A stretch of 23,289 nt of DNA from a virus. This document shows positions 15,421 to 20,554 of this stretch, piece after piece. Each line of letters starts with the position of its first letter. The first letter of the stretch is position 1. The DNA lies in the IMG/VR virus record IMGVR_UViG_3300046455_000165, positions 1-23,289 of that record, one strand, 5' to 3'. The notes under the pieces were generated by a model. That model did no database searches, had not been told where the DNA came from, and was given only the letters and a program-made list of their open reading frames with translations. Made by a program: the position numbers and the translations under genes.

Positions 15421-15504
15421 CTAGGTATCAAAGAAAAAAACGATATATAAACAGACAGTAAATAATACTATGACAGGCAACATCTCAAGAAATACTTCTA
15501 ACAT
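15421..15504 (-). CDS. 27-residue membrane micro-ORF
   Basis: ATG 15504-15502, stop TAG 15421-15423. The translation begins MLEVFLEMLPVIVLFTVCLY and continues IVFFFDT, a single membrane span. An AAGGAA box lies upstream inside the end of the 59-codon ORF, with which it overlaps by 20 bases. Function is unknown. Confidence 0.45.
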   Translation of the reverse strand: MLEVFLEMLPVIVLFTVCLYIVFFFDT

Positions 15505-15664
15505 TTTTATATTTCCTTGGTGATGGGCCAATATCTTTTGTCGATAAAGGCTCTCCCATAGTAGGCAATACCATTATTTTTACGCCATTCTCAATCTTAT
15601 AATAGATAGATTCTGGAAGTTTCTTTTTCTTATATTGCTTATAGTTTTTAAATCTTAAATCCAT
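15485..15664 (-). CDS. 59-residue basic protein, function unknown
   Basis: ATG 15664-15662. It is preceded by ATAAGGAGTTTTAA, which matches the start box of the small genes at 16637-18493. The N-terminus is very basic (MDLRFKNYKQYKKKKLPES). The rest contains KIENGVKIMVLPTMGEP and a basic tail (SPRKYKNVRS). It may bind nucleic acid. No family is recognised. Confidence 0.55.
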   Translation of the reverse strand: MDLRFKNYKQYKKKKLPESIYYKIENGVKIMVLPTMGEPLSTKDIGPSPRKYKNVRSIS

Positions 15665-15674
15665 TTAAAACTCC

Positions 15675-15902
15675 TTATCCTTTGGTTTGTAATAGTTCCT
15701 TTCTATAGCTATCAATAGAATTTGAGAGGCTTAAAGACTTAATAAATCTACTCTCCCAATTATTAAGATTGTAGGTAGGTCTATATTTAATCTTTAGCTT
15801 AATGCTTCTTATTATTTCAGTTTGTTTTCTGCTTATAGTCTTATAAGTCTTAGGTCTTATTAACTTACTATTAGCTCTATTTTTATCCCAATTAATTTTC
15901 AT
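15675..15902 (-). CDS. 75-residue basic protein, function unknown
   Basis: ATG 15902, stop TAA 15675-15677; the stop forms the first bases of the TAAGGAG box of the next gene. The protein is rich in Lys, Arg, Asn and Ser (MKINWDKNRANSKLIRPKTY, RKQTEIIRSIKLKIKYRP, NNWESRFIKSLSLS). No ribosome binding site is visible; a possible promoter a few bases upstream could give an almost leaderless message. It may bind DNA or RNA; the family is unknown. Confidence 0.55.
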   Translation of the reverse strand: MKINWDKNRANSKLIRPKTYKTISRKQTEIIRSIKLKIKYRPTYNLNNWESRFIKSLSLSNSIDSYRKELLQTKG

Positions 15903-15912
15903 ATTTACAAAG

Positions 15913-15940
15913 CATATACCATAAGGTTACCATGTTACAA
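15913..15940 (-). promoter_or_regulatory. Possible promoter upstream of the 75-residue gene
   Basis: On the minus strand TTGTAA (complement of 15935-15940) lies 16 bases before TATATG (complement of 15913-15918). The start site would fall within about 10 bases of the ATG at 15902. A GGTTAC / GTAACC inverted pair (15925-15930 and 15961-15966) overlaps this area and could be an operator. Both box matches are imperfect. Confidence 0.25.
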
Positions 15941-15983
15941 GGCATTTATCTTATTTGGCCGTAACCTAAATAAACTGCGAAGT

Positions 15984-16223
15984 GAGCTGGAACGAAAACC
16001 CAAGCAACAGAATAGAACACTTGGAGATAGCTCTATAAACAGATTAAAAGATACTAGAAATGGATTAGATTAGCTGAGGAGAGTTTGTACTGTTGTTCTC
16101 GCTTAATGCCCTCATGCCTAGATAAAACTAGGAAACATTAAGATACGAAGCTAGAATAGTTCCAAGTAGGTCAGAGATTTTAGAAGTTTTCCCAATACTA
16201 TGAGGGGAAAAATGTTCTAGCTT
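15984..16223 (+). ncRNA. Structured non-coding RNA or long 5' leader upstream of rusA
   Basis: This gene-free stretch (15903-16236) holds three nested hairpins. I: GAGCT/AGCTC (15984-15988, 16029-16033) around CCAAG/CTTGG (16000-16004, 16020-16024). II: CTTAATG/CATTAAG (16102-16108, 16136-16142) around CCTAG/CTAGG (16117-16121, 16128-16132). III: AAGCTAGAATA/TGTTCTAGCTT (16148-16158, 16213-16223) around TTTTCCC/GGGAAAA (16187-16193, 16205-16211). Stems I and III extend by G-U pairs only when read as plus-strand RNA. The last stem ends 13 bases before the rusA ATG, so it may be a regulatory leader rather than a free RNA. It matches no RNA class I know. Confidence 0.55.
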
Positions 16224-16236
16224 ATTGAAAGGAATT

Positions 16237-16653
16237 ATGGAACTAAAGAATATACCCATACCGCCATCAGTAAACCATATGTATAGGACTCTCCCTAATT
16301 ATCGTAGGTGCAAAACCAAATATTTATTGGACTTTGAGAAGGACTTTGAATTGTGGGTATTACTCAATAAAGAGGCGATAAACACCGCCAGAAAGGAAAT
16401 AAAGGATAGCAAGTATCTAAAGCTAGACCTTAGATTCTATTTGAAGAGGCCTACGCTATTCTGTTTGAACAACACCGTAAAGAAAATGGATATAAGTAAT
16501 AGGATTAAAGCGGTAGAAGATGCGGTATCGAATTTATTAGGAATTGATGACAGCTTATTCTTTCAGGTATCAGCTAGCAAGGAAGTAGCGGACAAAGTAG
16601 GGGTAACTGCGACCATTACCCCATTAGATAGGCTAACTATTGGTTTAAAATAA
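16237..16653 (+). CDS. rusA: RusA-type Holliday junction resolvase
   Basis: 138 residues from ATG 16237; a TTG 12 bases upstream is also open but AAGGA lies just before the ATG. The family start IPIPPSVNHMYR (6-17) and the catalytic block VKKMDISNRIKAVEDAVSNL then LGIDDSLFF (81-109) are clear, with Asp85, Lys91 and Asp104/Asp105 as metal and catalytic residues. E. coli RusA has two Asp spaced D-x-D before the Asn; here the second is Ser87 (D-I-S-N). It would cut branched recombination or replication intermediates before packaging. It is the only plus-strand gene in this part of the map and runs convergently into a minus-strand gene, overlapping it by 17 bases. Confidence 0.85.
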   Translation: MELKNIPIPPSVNHMYRTLPNYRRCKTKYLLDFEKDFELWVLLNKEAINTARKEIKDSKYLKLDLRFYLKRPTLFCLNNTVKKMDISNRIKAVEDAVSNLLGIDDSLFFQVSASKEVADKVGVTATITPLDRLTIGLK

Positions 16654-16834
16654 TACCATCTTGGTCATAACTGATATGGCCACCATCTTCTAATGGCGTA
16701 TTATTTACACACTCGTCAGAACAGAACATAAGTCGGTCGATTTTCTCGCCCTTCTTAACCTTGTACTCCCTGCCACACCCTACACAATGGGTAAATAAAA
16801 AAACCTCCTGACCATTTACTCTTTTGTCGTTCAT
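16637..16834 (-). CDS. Small treble-clef/zinc-ribbon protein
   Basis: 65 residues. Four Cys form a metal site: C17-x-x-C20 (HCVGCGREY) and C38-x-x-x-C42 (FCSDEC), followed by an acidic tail. The FCSxEC signature is that of small treble-clef fingers. It is the last gene of the five-gene minus-strand block and shares its leader design (hairpin, GGC-AATTAA-GCC mini-hairpin, AATAAGGAGC). It overlaps the end of rusA on the other strand. It probably binds a nucleic acid or a host protein; the target is unknown. Confidence 0.65.
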   Translation of the reverse strand: MNDKRVNGQEVFLFTHCVGCGREYKVKKGEKIDRLMFCSDECVNNTPLEDGGHISYDQDGIILNQ

Positions 16835-16918
16835 AAAGCTCCTTATTTGGCTTAATTGCCTTATACATTTAACAATGGAGCCAGCCCCCTAACCCATTAA
16901 GTAGATGGCCCCACCGTT
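16835..16918 (-). promoter_or_regulatory. Leader module A (hairpin, mini-hairpin, start box)
   Basis: As minus-strand RNA, AACGGTGGGGCCA pairs with TGGCTCCATTGTT through 13 positions including G-U pairs (arms at 16906-16918 and 16871-16883, loop 22 bases). A second hairpin GGC-AATTAA-GCC lies at 16849-16860, then AATAAGGAGCTTT and the ATG at 16834. The large hairpin ends 37 bases before the ATG. Confidence 0.6.
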
Positions 16919-16939
16919 CAACATATAAACCATTATACG

Positions 16940-17242
16940 TTAAGAATATAATCCGCAATAATACTTAGCATCTTTGTATCTCATTTCATTGTAAGCCGCA
17001 TAATCCTCAGCTCTATTACTTGAACACTCTAAATCATCATCAGACTCTACAACCTCCTCAAGTTCCTCCTCATTAGCCTTCTCGTTTTCCTCAGCTACTA
17101 TAGACTCGTAAGATTGTTGGTCTAACTGGGCAAGTCTTGCCTCGTGGCACTCATTAGAACAGGTAAGCCCGTAGGTCATTGGGATTCCACAGATACAGCA
17201 GGTTAAATCAGATTCCATCATTTGCTCTTCTTTCTTAGTCAT
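16940..17242 (-). CDS. Small acidic protein with treble-clef finger
   Basis: 100 residues. A Cys cluster near the start, C15-C-x-C18 (TCCICG) and C28-x-x-x-C32 (TCSNEC), resembles the CSxEC half of the finger in the neighbouring 65-residue protein. Residues about 45-72 are strongly acidic (ENEKANEEELEEVVESDDD), and the end is Tyr-rich (YNEMRYKDAKYYCGLYS). A small zinc-binding protein with a DNA-mimic-like acidic segment is possible. The start is set by CTAAGGAGCTTTAAA before the ATG. Confidence 0.6.
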   Translation of the reverse strand: MTKKEEQMMESDLTCCICGIPMTYGLTCSNECHEARLAQLDQQSYESIVAEENEKANEEELEEVVESDDDLECSSNRAEDYAAYNEMRYKDAKYYCGLYS

Positions 17243-17307
17243 TTTAAAGCTCCTTAGTTATTGTTTAATTGTTCATTGATATGAGCCGACCTAAGCCAGC
17301 CCATACC
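17243..17307 (-). promoter_or_regulatory. Leader module B (hairpin and start box)
   Basis: As minus-strand RNA, GGTATGGGCTG pairs with CGGCTCATATC over 11 positions (three of them G-U), loop GCTTAGGT. The arms are at 17297-17307 and 17278-17288. The start box CTAAGGAGCTTTAAA precedes the ATG at 17242; the mini-hairpin position reads AACAATTAAACA and does not pair well. The hairpin starts 10 bases after the upstream stop. Confidence 0.65.
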
Positions 17308-17316
17308 CATTAACCA

Positions 17317-17727
17317 TTAAAGCCCTTCAACTTGATATTTTTGCATGATTGCCTTGCCGACAACGCCCAAGGTTTCTTTGATTTCCTTCTCAATGTGCCA
17401 GTAGATTGACCTTAAATCTGACCAAGGTTTTGAGCTTAAATCTCCCCATTGATTCTTAATCTTTCTGGCCATATTCAAATCATCATCACTCACAGTAAAG
17501 TCATAACTAAACTGGATGCTTGTGCCTGTATAATATCGGGTATCATTCATAATATCGCCATGAGCTTCTGACGTTTCCAAAGCCTTAATCTTATCAACTA
17601 ACTGGTTACTTGGCACTGTCTTAAAGGTTACTGTCATGGTCCTATAGTGCATTGAAGTTGATACCTGACAGCCCTCAGCTCTTGCTAGTTTCTTAATGTT
17701 TGCTGATAACTTCCGTAAATTGTCCAT
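17317..17727 (-). CDS. Small protein, function unknown (block 4)
   Basis: 136 residues. The N-terminus is a helix (NLRKLSANIKKLARAEG) followed by strands (CQVSTSMHYRTMTVTFK) and an alternating alpha/beta continuation (YYTGTSIQFSYDFTVSDDDL). The ending is helical (YWHIEKEIKETLGVVGKAIM). The S-x-x-x-T-x-T-V-x-F pattern faintly recalls small polyvalent-protein associated domains of phages, but this is not firm. Ribosome binding TTAAGGAGC precedes the ATG. Function is unknown. Confidence 0.6.
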   Translation of the reverse strand: MDNLRKLSANIKKLARAEGCQVSTSMHYRTMTVTFKTVPSNQLVDKIKALETSEAHGDIMNDTRYYTGTSIQFSYDFTVSDDDLNMARKIKNQWGDLSSKPWSDLRSIYWHIEKEIKETLGVVGKAIMQKYQVEGL

Positions 17728-17796
17728 TTAATTGCTCCTTAATAGGCCTGCTCAATTGCTAGGCTTGAGATACTGGCCAGCTATCTGACCAGTACC
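17728..17796 (-). promoter_or_regulatory. Leader module C (hairpin, mini-hairpin, start box)
   Basis: As minus-strand RNA, GGTACTGGTCA pairs with TGGCCAGTATC over 11 positions (two G-U), loop GATAGC; arms at 17786-17796 and 17769-17779. A second hairpin GCCT-a-GC / GCAGGC lies at 17746-17764 with loop AATTGA. TATTAAGGAGCAATTAA precedes the ATG at 17727. Confidence 0.7.
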
Positions 17797-17809
17797 GCAC
17801 GACCATCAA

Positions 17810-18133
17810 TCACCCATTAATCGTTTTAACTAGATTATAAAGCTCTACACAGAATTTCTTATCTGAAAACATGTGGACCCAAGTAGTTCCATTAGACTTA
17901 ATATGTAGGTTTGTTCTATCAGGTAGACCCAAACAAATAGAGTCATCAAACAAATCAATATCAAACTTATAAGCATAGTCGGAGAAGCCTGAATCTTTTA
18001 TTAGGTTTACCGACAAATCAAATTGGCTTGGCCTTACCCTCTTATCTACTTTCCATCTATAACCTTGGGCATAGAAGATAATTCCTGTTTCTGTTGTTTC
18101 TACGTTGGTAATTGTCTTTGATGATTTTCTCAT
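17810..18133 (-). CDS. Small protein, function unknown (block 4)
   Basis: 107 residues, apparently beta-rich: TITNVETTETGIIFYAQGYR, WKVDKRVRPSQFDLSVNL, FDIDLFDDSICLGLPD, HIKSNGTTWVHMFSDKKFC, then a helical end (ELYNLVKT). It has no signal peptide or membrane segment. No family is recognised. Start is set by TATTAAGGAGCATTTAA before the ATG. Confidence 0.6.
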   Translation of the reverse strand: MRKSSKTITNVETTETGIIFYAQGYRWKVDKRVRPSQFDLSVNLIKDSGFSDYAYKFDIDLFDDSICLGLPDRTNLHIKSNGTTWVHMFSDKKFCVELYNLVKTING

Positions 18134-18204
18134 TTAAATGCTCCTTAATAAGCCTGCTTAATTGCCTGCTCAGAGATACAAGCTGACAGATGCCAGCTCG
18201 TACC
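18134..18204 (-). promoter_or_regulatory. Leader module D (hairpin, direct repeat, start box)
   Basis: As minus-strand RNA, GGTACGAGCTG pairs with CAGCTTGTATC over 11 positions (two G-U), loop GCATCTGT; arms at 18194-18204 and 18175-18185. Between hairpin and start box there is a GCAGGC direct repeat around AATTAA (18152-18169). TATTAAGGAGCATTTAA precedes the ATG at 18133. Confidence 0.7.
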
Positions 18205-18217
18205 GCTTAACCTGTAA

Positions 18218-18493
18218 TTAGAAGGTGTTTAAATCTATTTGGCTTCTATAACCCAATAGCTTATCTCTATCATCAAACGAGATAGAGCTAATCAAATTCT
18301 TCTTATTATCTTCGTTAAACTCTATTCTTGGTGTCCCTTTGTAGATGATGATTCTCTTTGAGCTTGATACGTTCTTAGGTCGGTAGATAACCAAGGATTC
18401 GCCGTCAATAGTCTGAACCCAATCACCTGAGCTAATATGCTTCTCAGCTATGTTAATCATTACTAGGGCCAAATCACTGTTGGTGTTACTCAT
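18218..18493 (-). CDS. Small protein, function unknown (first gene of block 4)
   Basis: 91 residues: an N-terminal helix (SDLALVMINIAEKHI), then strands (SGDWVQTIDGESLVIYRPK, KRIIIYKGTPRIEFNED) and a charged end. It is soluble, with no known motif. It is the promoter-proximal gene of the minus-strand block and has the same leader design as the four downstream genes. Its product may act early in infection; this is inference from position. Confidence 0.6.
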   Translation of the reverse strand: MSNTNSDLALVMINIAEKHISSGDWVQTIDGESLVIYRPKNVSSSKRIIIYKGTPRIEFNEDNKKNLISSISFDDRDKLLGYRSQIDLNTF

Positions 18494-18571
18494 TTTAAAA
18501 CTCCTTATTAGTGGGCTTTATCGCCCTTGTTTATTGATTCATAGATTAGGGCCAATTTCTTAACCCTAACC
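18494..18571 (-). promoter_or_regulatory. Leader module E (hairpin, mini-hairpin, start box)
   Basis: As minus-strand RNA, GGTTAGGG pairs with CCCTAATC over 8 positions with G-U at position 2 (arms 18564-18571 and 18544-18551, loop 12 bases). A second hairpin GGGC-GATAAA-GCCC lies at 18513-18526. CTAATAAGGAGTTTTAAA precedes the ATG at 18493. Confidence 0.6.
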
Positions 18572-18591
18572 AATCAAAAAATAAACTGTTA

Positions 18592-18619
18592 TCAATTCCT
18601 ATCTGCTTACTCAATTCCT
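18592..18619. repeat. Direct repeat TCAATTCCT, 19-base period
   Basis: Two perfect copies lie at 18592-18600 and 18611-18619, about two helical turns apart. On the minus strand they read AGGAATTGA. They could be binding sites for a regulator or a weak iteron pair. Confidence 0.4.
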
Positions 18620-18740
18620 CCCATCCATACTAGATAGAGGCAAATACGAGTAGCCCCAAATCGGTAGGCTTCGTAACCTAGTTTAGCTCGCCCAAGTGGG
18701 TATCGAGTGGCAAAATGTAAAGACGGGAACAAGACAAGAT

Positions 18741-18754
18741 TAACTAATTAGTTA
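18741..18754. promoter_or_regulatory. 14-bp perfect palindrome, candidate operator
   Basis: TAACTAATTAGTTA is fully self-complementary. It sits in the control region upstream of the minus-strand block, next to repeated GTTAC words (18751, 18774 and 18821) and two GTCTAAC words (18761-18767 and 18795-18801). Length and symmetry suit a dimeric HTH protein such as the one at 12961-13188, but no link is shown. Confidence 0.4.
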
Positions 18755-18923
18755 CTATCTGTCTAACTATTCGGTTACAACAATTCAATATTTAGTCTAA
18801 CATTTAATTACATCCATAAGGTTACTAATAAAAGAAACTGACAATGCCGTAATAAATCCCAGTCAGTACCAGATAGATTAAGTTATAGAATAAGGTAATG
18901 AGTATTAAATAAAGGTAGGCCAA

Positions 18924-18929
18924 TATAAT
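18924..18929 (+). promoter_or_regulatory. Possible -10 box of the plus-strand gene at 18994
   Basis: A perfect TATAAT lies 64 bases before the ATG. No convincing -35 box is seen at 16-18 bases upstream, so an activator or another sigma factor might be needed, or the match may be chance in AT-rich DNA. Confidence 0.3.
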
Positions 18930-18993
18930 GGAGAGTGGATAGGATAAAAAAAAGTAGAGATTATTAATTGAGAATTAGGAGATACACCAATTT

Positions 18994-19191
18994 ATGAGTA
19001 AACAAAGGAAGGCAATTGGTAGACCAAAACCCAATCCAACCCCAGAGCTAATCAAGTATATAAGGATACAGCTCCAAATAACCAATGACCTGCTTAAGAA
19101 CAACGGCATGTCATCACATCGTTATGCTCTCTTATCGGGTAGGGTAGATGCTTACGCCCAGATAGTTAGTTGGTTGAAGGATAGATGCTAG
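18994..19191 (+). CDS. Small basic protein, function unknown
   Basis: 65 residues beginning MSKQRKAIGRPKPNPTPELI; the GRPKP stretch resembles an AT-hook-like minor-groove binder, followed by helices (IRIQLQITNDLLKNNG, VDAYAQIVSWLKDRC). The nearest AGGAG is 12 bases from the ATG, longer than usual. It is the first plus-strand gene after the control region and is separated from the terminase genes by its own gap with a promoter. A DNA-binding role is plausible only. Confidence 0.5.
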   Translation: MSKQRKAIGRPKPNPTPELIKYIRIQLQITNDLLKNNGMSSHRYALLSGRVDAYAQIVSWLKDRC

Positions 19192-19217
19192 GTCGAACGT
19201 CGAATCGGGGTAGAAAG

Positions 19218-19246
19218 TTGAAAGGTTAAACGTTATAATTTATAAA
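19218..19246 (+). promoter_or_regulatory. Sigma70-type promoter for the terminase operon
   Basis: TTGAAA (19218-19223) and TATAAA (19241-19246) are separated by exactly 17 bases, each five of six to the consensus. Transcription would start near 19253, about 165 bases before the small-terminase ATG, leaving a leader that includes the hairpin at 19306-19325. Confidence 0.6.
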
Positions 19247-19305
19247 AAAGTAAATTACTATTTAATACAAATAAATATTTAGACCCCGTTTCAAAAACTG
19301 TAACT

Positions 19306-19325
19306 GGAGTTTGAATGCGAACTCC
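19306..19325 (+). other. Leader hairpin before the small terminase gene
   Basis: GGAGTTTG (19306-19313) pairs with CGAACTCC (19318-19325) over 8 positions with one U-G, closing an AATG loop. No U-run follows, so it is not an intrinsic terminator. It may act as an RNA stability or processing element. Confidence 0.45.
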
Positions 19326-19418
19326 CCTAGACACCCTAAAATTTAACATTCCAATTCATACTCTTTTGCTCAAGCTCTTACCTCTTGCATACCATAATAA
19401 ATAAGCTACAGTAGAGTA

Positions 19419-20021
19419 ATGGACAACAATAAAGAGCCTATTGTGCTAGACCCTCTTGATGATACAATCGGATTAGATGACTACTGCGACATACCGAGTA
19501 AAGCGTTGGCTGCTGAGAATATACCTAGCTTGGTTAGCACTCTTGACGACTATTGCGACATACCTACGAAGGACCTCGCCTCTGAATTCTTTGATGTTGA
19601 TGTTGAGCAACCTAGTCCACTTGTTCCTTCTACCAGATTTCCGACAATGGTTAAGCATGAGGTTACTAGGGAGAAGAGGCTCAAAGTAAGGTTAATGAAG
19701 GTGGCAGGTATTGATAACGAGGTGCTAGCTAAGTGCATGGGCATATCTCAGGGTGTGTTGCACAAGTATTATAAAGCTGACTTAGAGGTTGGAGCTGCGG
19801 AGTGTACAGCTCTTGTTGCTGGTAAGTTGATGGAGAAGATAAGGAATGGAGATACAGCAAGTATTATATTTTACCTTAGAACTAGGGGAAAGTGGGCCCC
19901 TAAAAATGAACTTGAGATTACACATAGTCATACTATAAGACCTAGAAGCAAAGAGGAGATTGAGAGTGAGTTGCTTCGGATTGGTGTTCCACCTGATAAG
20001 CTCCATGAGCTTACAGAGTAA
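19419..20021 (+). CDS. terS: Small terminase subunit (DNA-recognition)
   Basis: 200 residues. A central helix-turn-helix (LMKVAGIDNEVLAKCMGISQ, then GVLHKYYKADL) is followed by a helical oligomerisation part (ECTALVAGKLMEKIRNGDTA) and IIFYLRTRGKWAPKNE, a combination typical of small terminases that bind the packaging site and recruit the large subunit. The N-terminus has a duplicated acidic motif, LDDYCDIPSKALAAE at 19-33 and LDDYCDIPTKDLASE at 42-56, not usual for the family. The large subunit lies 1.5 kb downstream in the same direction. The start ATG has only a weak upstream purine run. Confidence 0.7.
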   Translation: MDNNKEPIVLDPLDDTIGLDDYCDIPSKALAAENIPSLVSTLDDYCDIPTKDLASEFFDVDVEQPSPLVPSTRFPTMVKHEVTREKRLKVRLMKVAGIDNEVLAKCMGISQGVLHKYYKADLEVGAAECTALVAGKLMEKIRNGDTASIIFYLRTRGKWAPKNELEITHSHTIRPRSKEEIESELLRIGVPPDKLHELTE

Positions 20022-20043
20022 CTACGCTATTTGGGAGGATTGC

Positions 20044-20301
20044 ATGGATAAGACAAAGATTGATGATTACTATGTCCGACTTGCAAACAAATATCATAAA
20101 AGCGGACTCGACTGGAGTGATGCTTGGGGTTTATCAAGAGATGAGTATTATCAAGACAGGGAGCCGATTGGGGCAGGGACAGGGGTAACTCAGAAATATA
20201 ATGATAAGAGCAAATGGGATAGAGGTATACTACATATACCCTCTGAGGAGGGTGGTCTTGGTTTGACTTGGAATCCAAATAAACAATATGGCAGGAGGTA
20301 G
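20044..20301 (+). CDS. Small protein between terminase genes, function unknown
   Basis: 85 residues from ATG 20044, chosen because GGGAGG lies 6 bases upstream; the frame is open further but would overlap the small terminase. The sequence is Tyr-, Trp- and Gly-rich (DDYYVRLANKYHKSGLDWSD, KWDRGILHIPSEEGGLGLTW). It ends GRR with AGGAGG in the last codons serving as the ribosome binding site of the next gene. No family is recognised. A packaging or head accessory role is suggested by position. Confidence 0.55.
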   Translation: MDKTKIDDYYVRLANKYHKSGLDWSDAWGLSRDEYYQDREPIGAGTGVTQKYNDKSKWDRGILHIPSEEGGLGLTWNPNKQYGRR

Positions 20302-20303
20302 AT

Positions 20304-20552
20304 ATGGACCCAGAGAGAAGAGATAAGAATTTATTGATATTAGGTGGACTAGGTGCTGCTGGTGGGATTGGTTATGGGCTTGGGGCACTACACATGCAAG
20401 ATAGTGAGGATAAGCCTTGGATTAATATGTGGAGAAGGGCAGAGAGAGATAAATATGGGAAGTATAACCCTAAGGATGCCGAGTTTAAAGTTAAACAGGA
20501 TGAGTTAGAGGATATTTTTAAACCGAGTACTAAAAAATCACCTTGGAGGTAG
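20304..20552 (+). CDS. Small glycine-zipper protein ending KKSPWR
   Basis: 82 residues. A glycine zipper at about 10-29 (LLILGGLGAAGGIGYGLGAL) could span a membrane or pack as a helix. The middle is charged and Trp-rich (KPWINMWRRAERDKYGKYN). The last residues KKSPWR resemble those of the next protein (KKKTPWR), and both share a GALH tetrapeptide, hinting at distant relation. The TGG-AGG codons of the end form the next ribosome binding site. It may be a minor virion or head-vertex protein. Confidence 0.55.
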   Translation: MDPERRDKNLLILGGLGAAGGIGYGLGALHMQDSEDKPWINMWRRAERDKYGKYNPKDAEFKVKQDELEDIFKPSTKKSPWR

Positions 20553-20554
20553 AT

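Larger units (their letters stand above)
18494..18993. other. Divergent control region without genes
   Basis: About 500 bases lie between the minus-strand block starting at 18493 and the plus-strand gene at 18994. Besides leader E it contains a 9-base direct repeat, a 14-bp palindrome, repeated GTTAC and GTCTAAC words, a small CTCG-CCC/GGG-CGAG hairpin (18687-18707), and one TATAAT. I see no convincing coding frame. It most likely holds the early promoters and operators; an origin is possible but not shown. Confidence 0.5.

Noticed and set aside
15984-16223. Group I intron or tmRNA as the identity of the structured RNA
   Set aside because: I see no P/Q/R/S core elements, no split exon around it, and no tRNA-like end with a tag frame.
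12961-16653. Temperate phage lysogeny region because of the HTH gene
   Set aside because: No integrase, excisionase, attachment repeat or divergent repressor/Cro pair was found in the window; a lone XRE protein is common in lytic phages too.
17278-17307. Intercistronic hairpin as a Rho-independent terminator
   Set aside because: No U-run follows the stem on the minus strand, and the same holds for the other four leader hairpins.
16835-18571. Regularly spaced similar hairpins as a CRISPR array
   Set aside because: Spacing is several hundred bases and the intervals are genes; the repeats vary in sequence and are conserved mainly in pairing.
18660-18715. tRNA-like pieces (GGTTACGAAGCC with flanking stems)
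   Set aside because: The loop and stem lengths do not form a cloverleaf, there is no acceptor stem or anticodon arm, and the T-loop sequence does not match.
19206-19288. CGGGGT / ACCCCG inverted words as a structured element
   Set aside because: Only six bases about 70 bases apart with no supporting inner stem; chance is likely.
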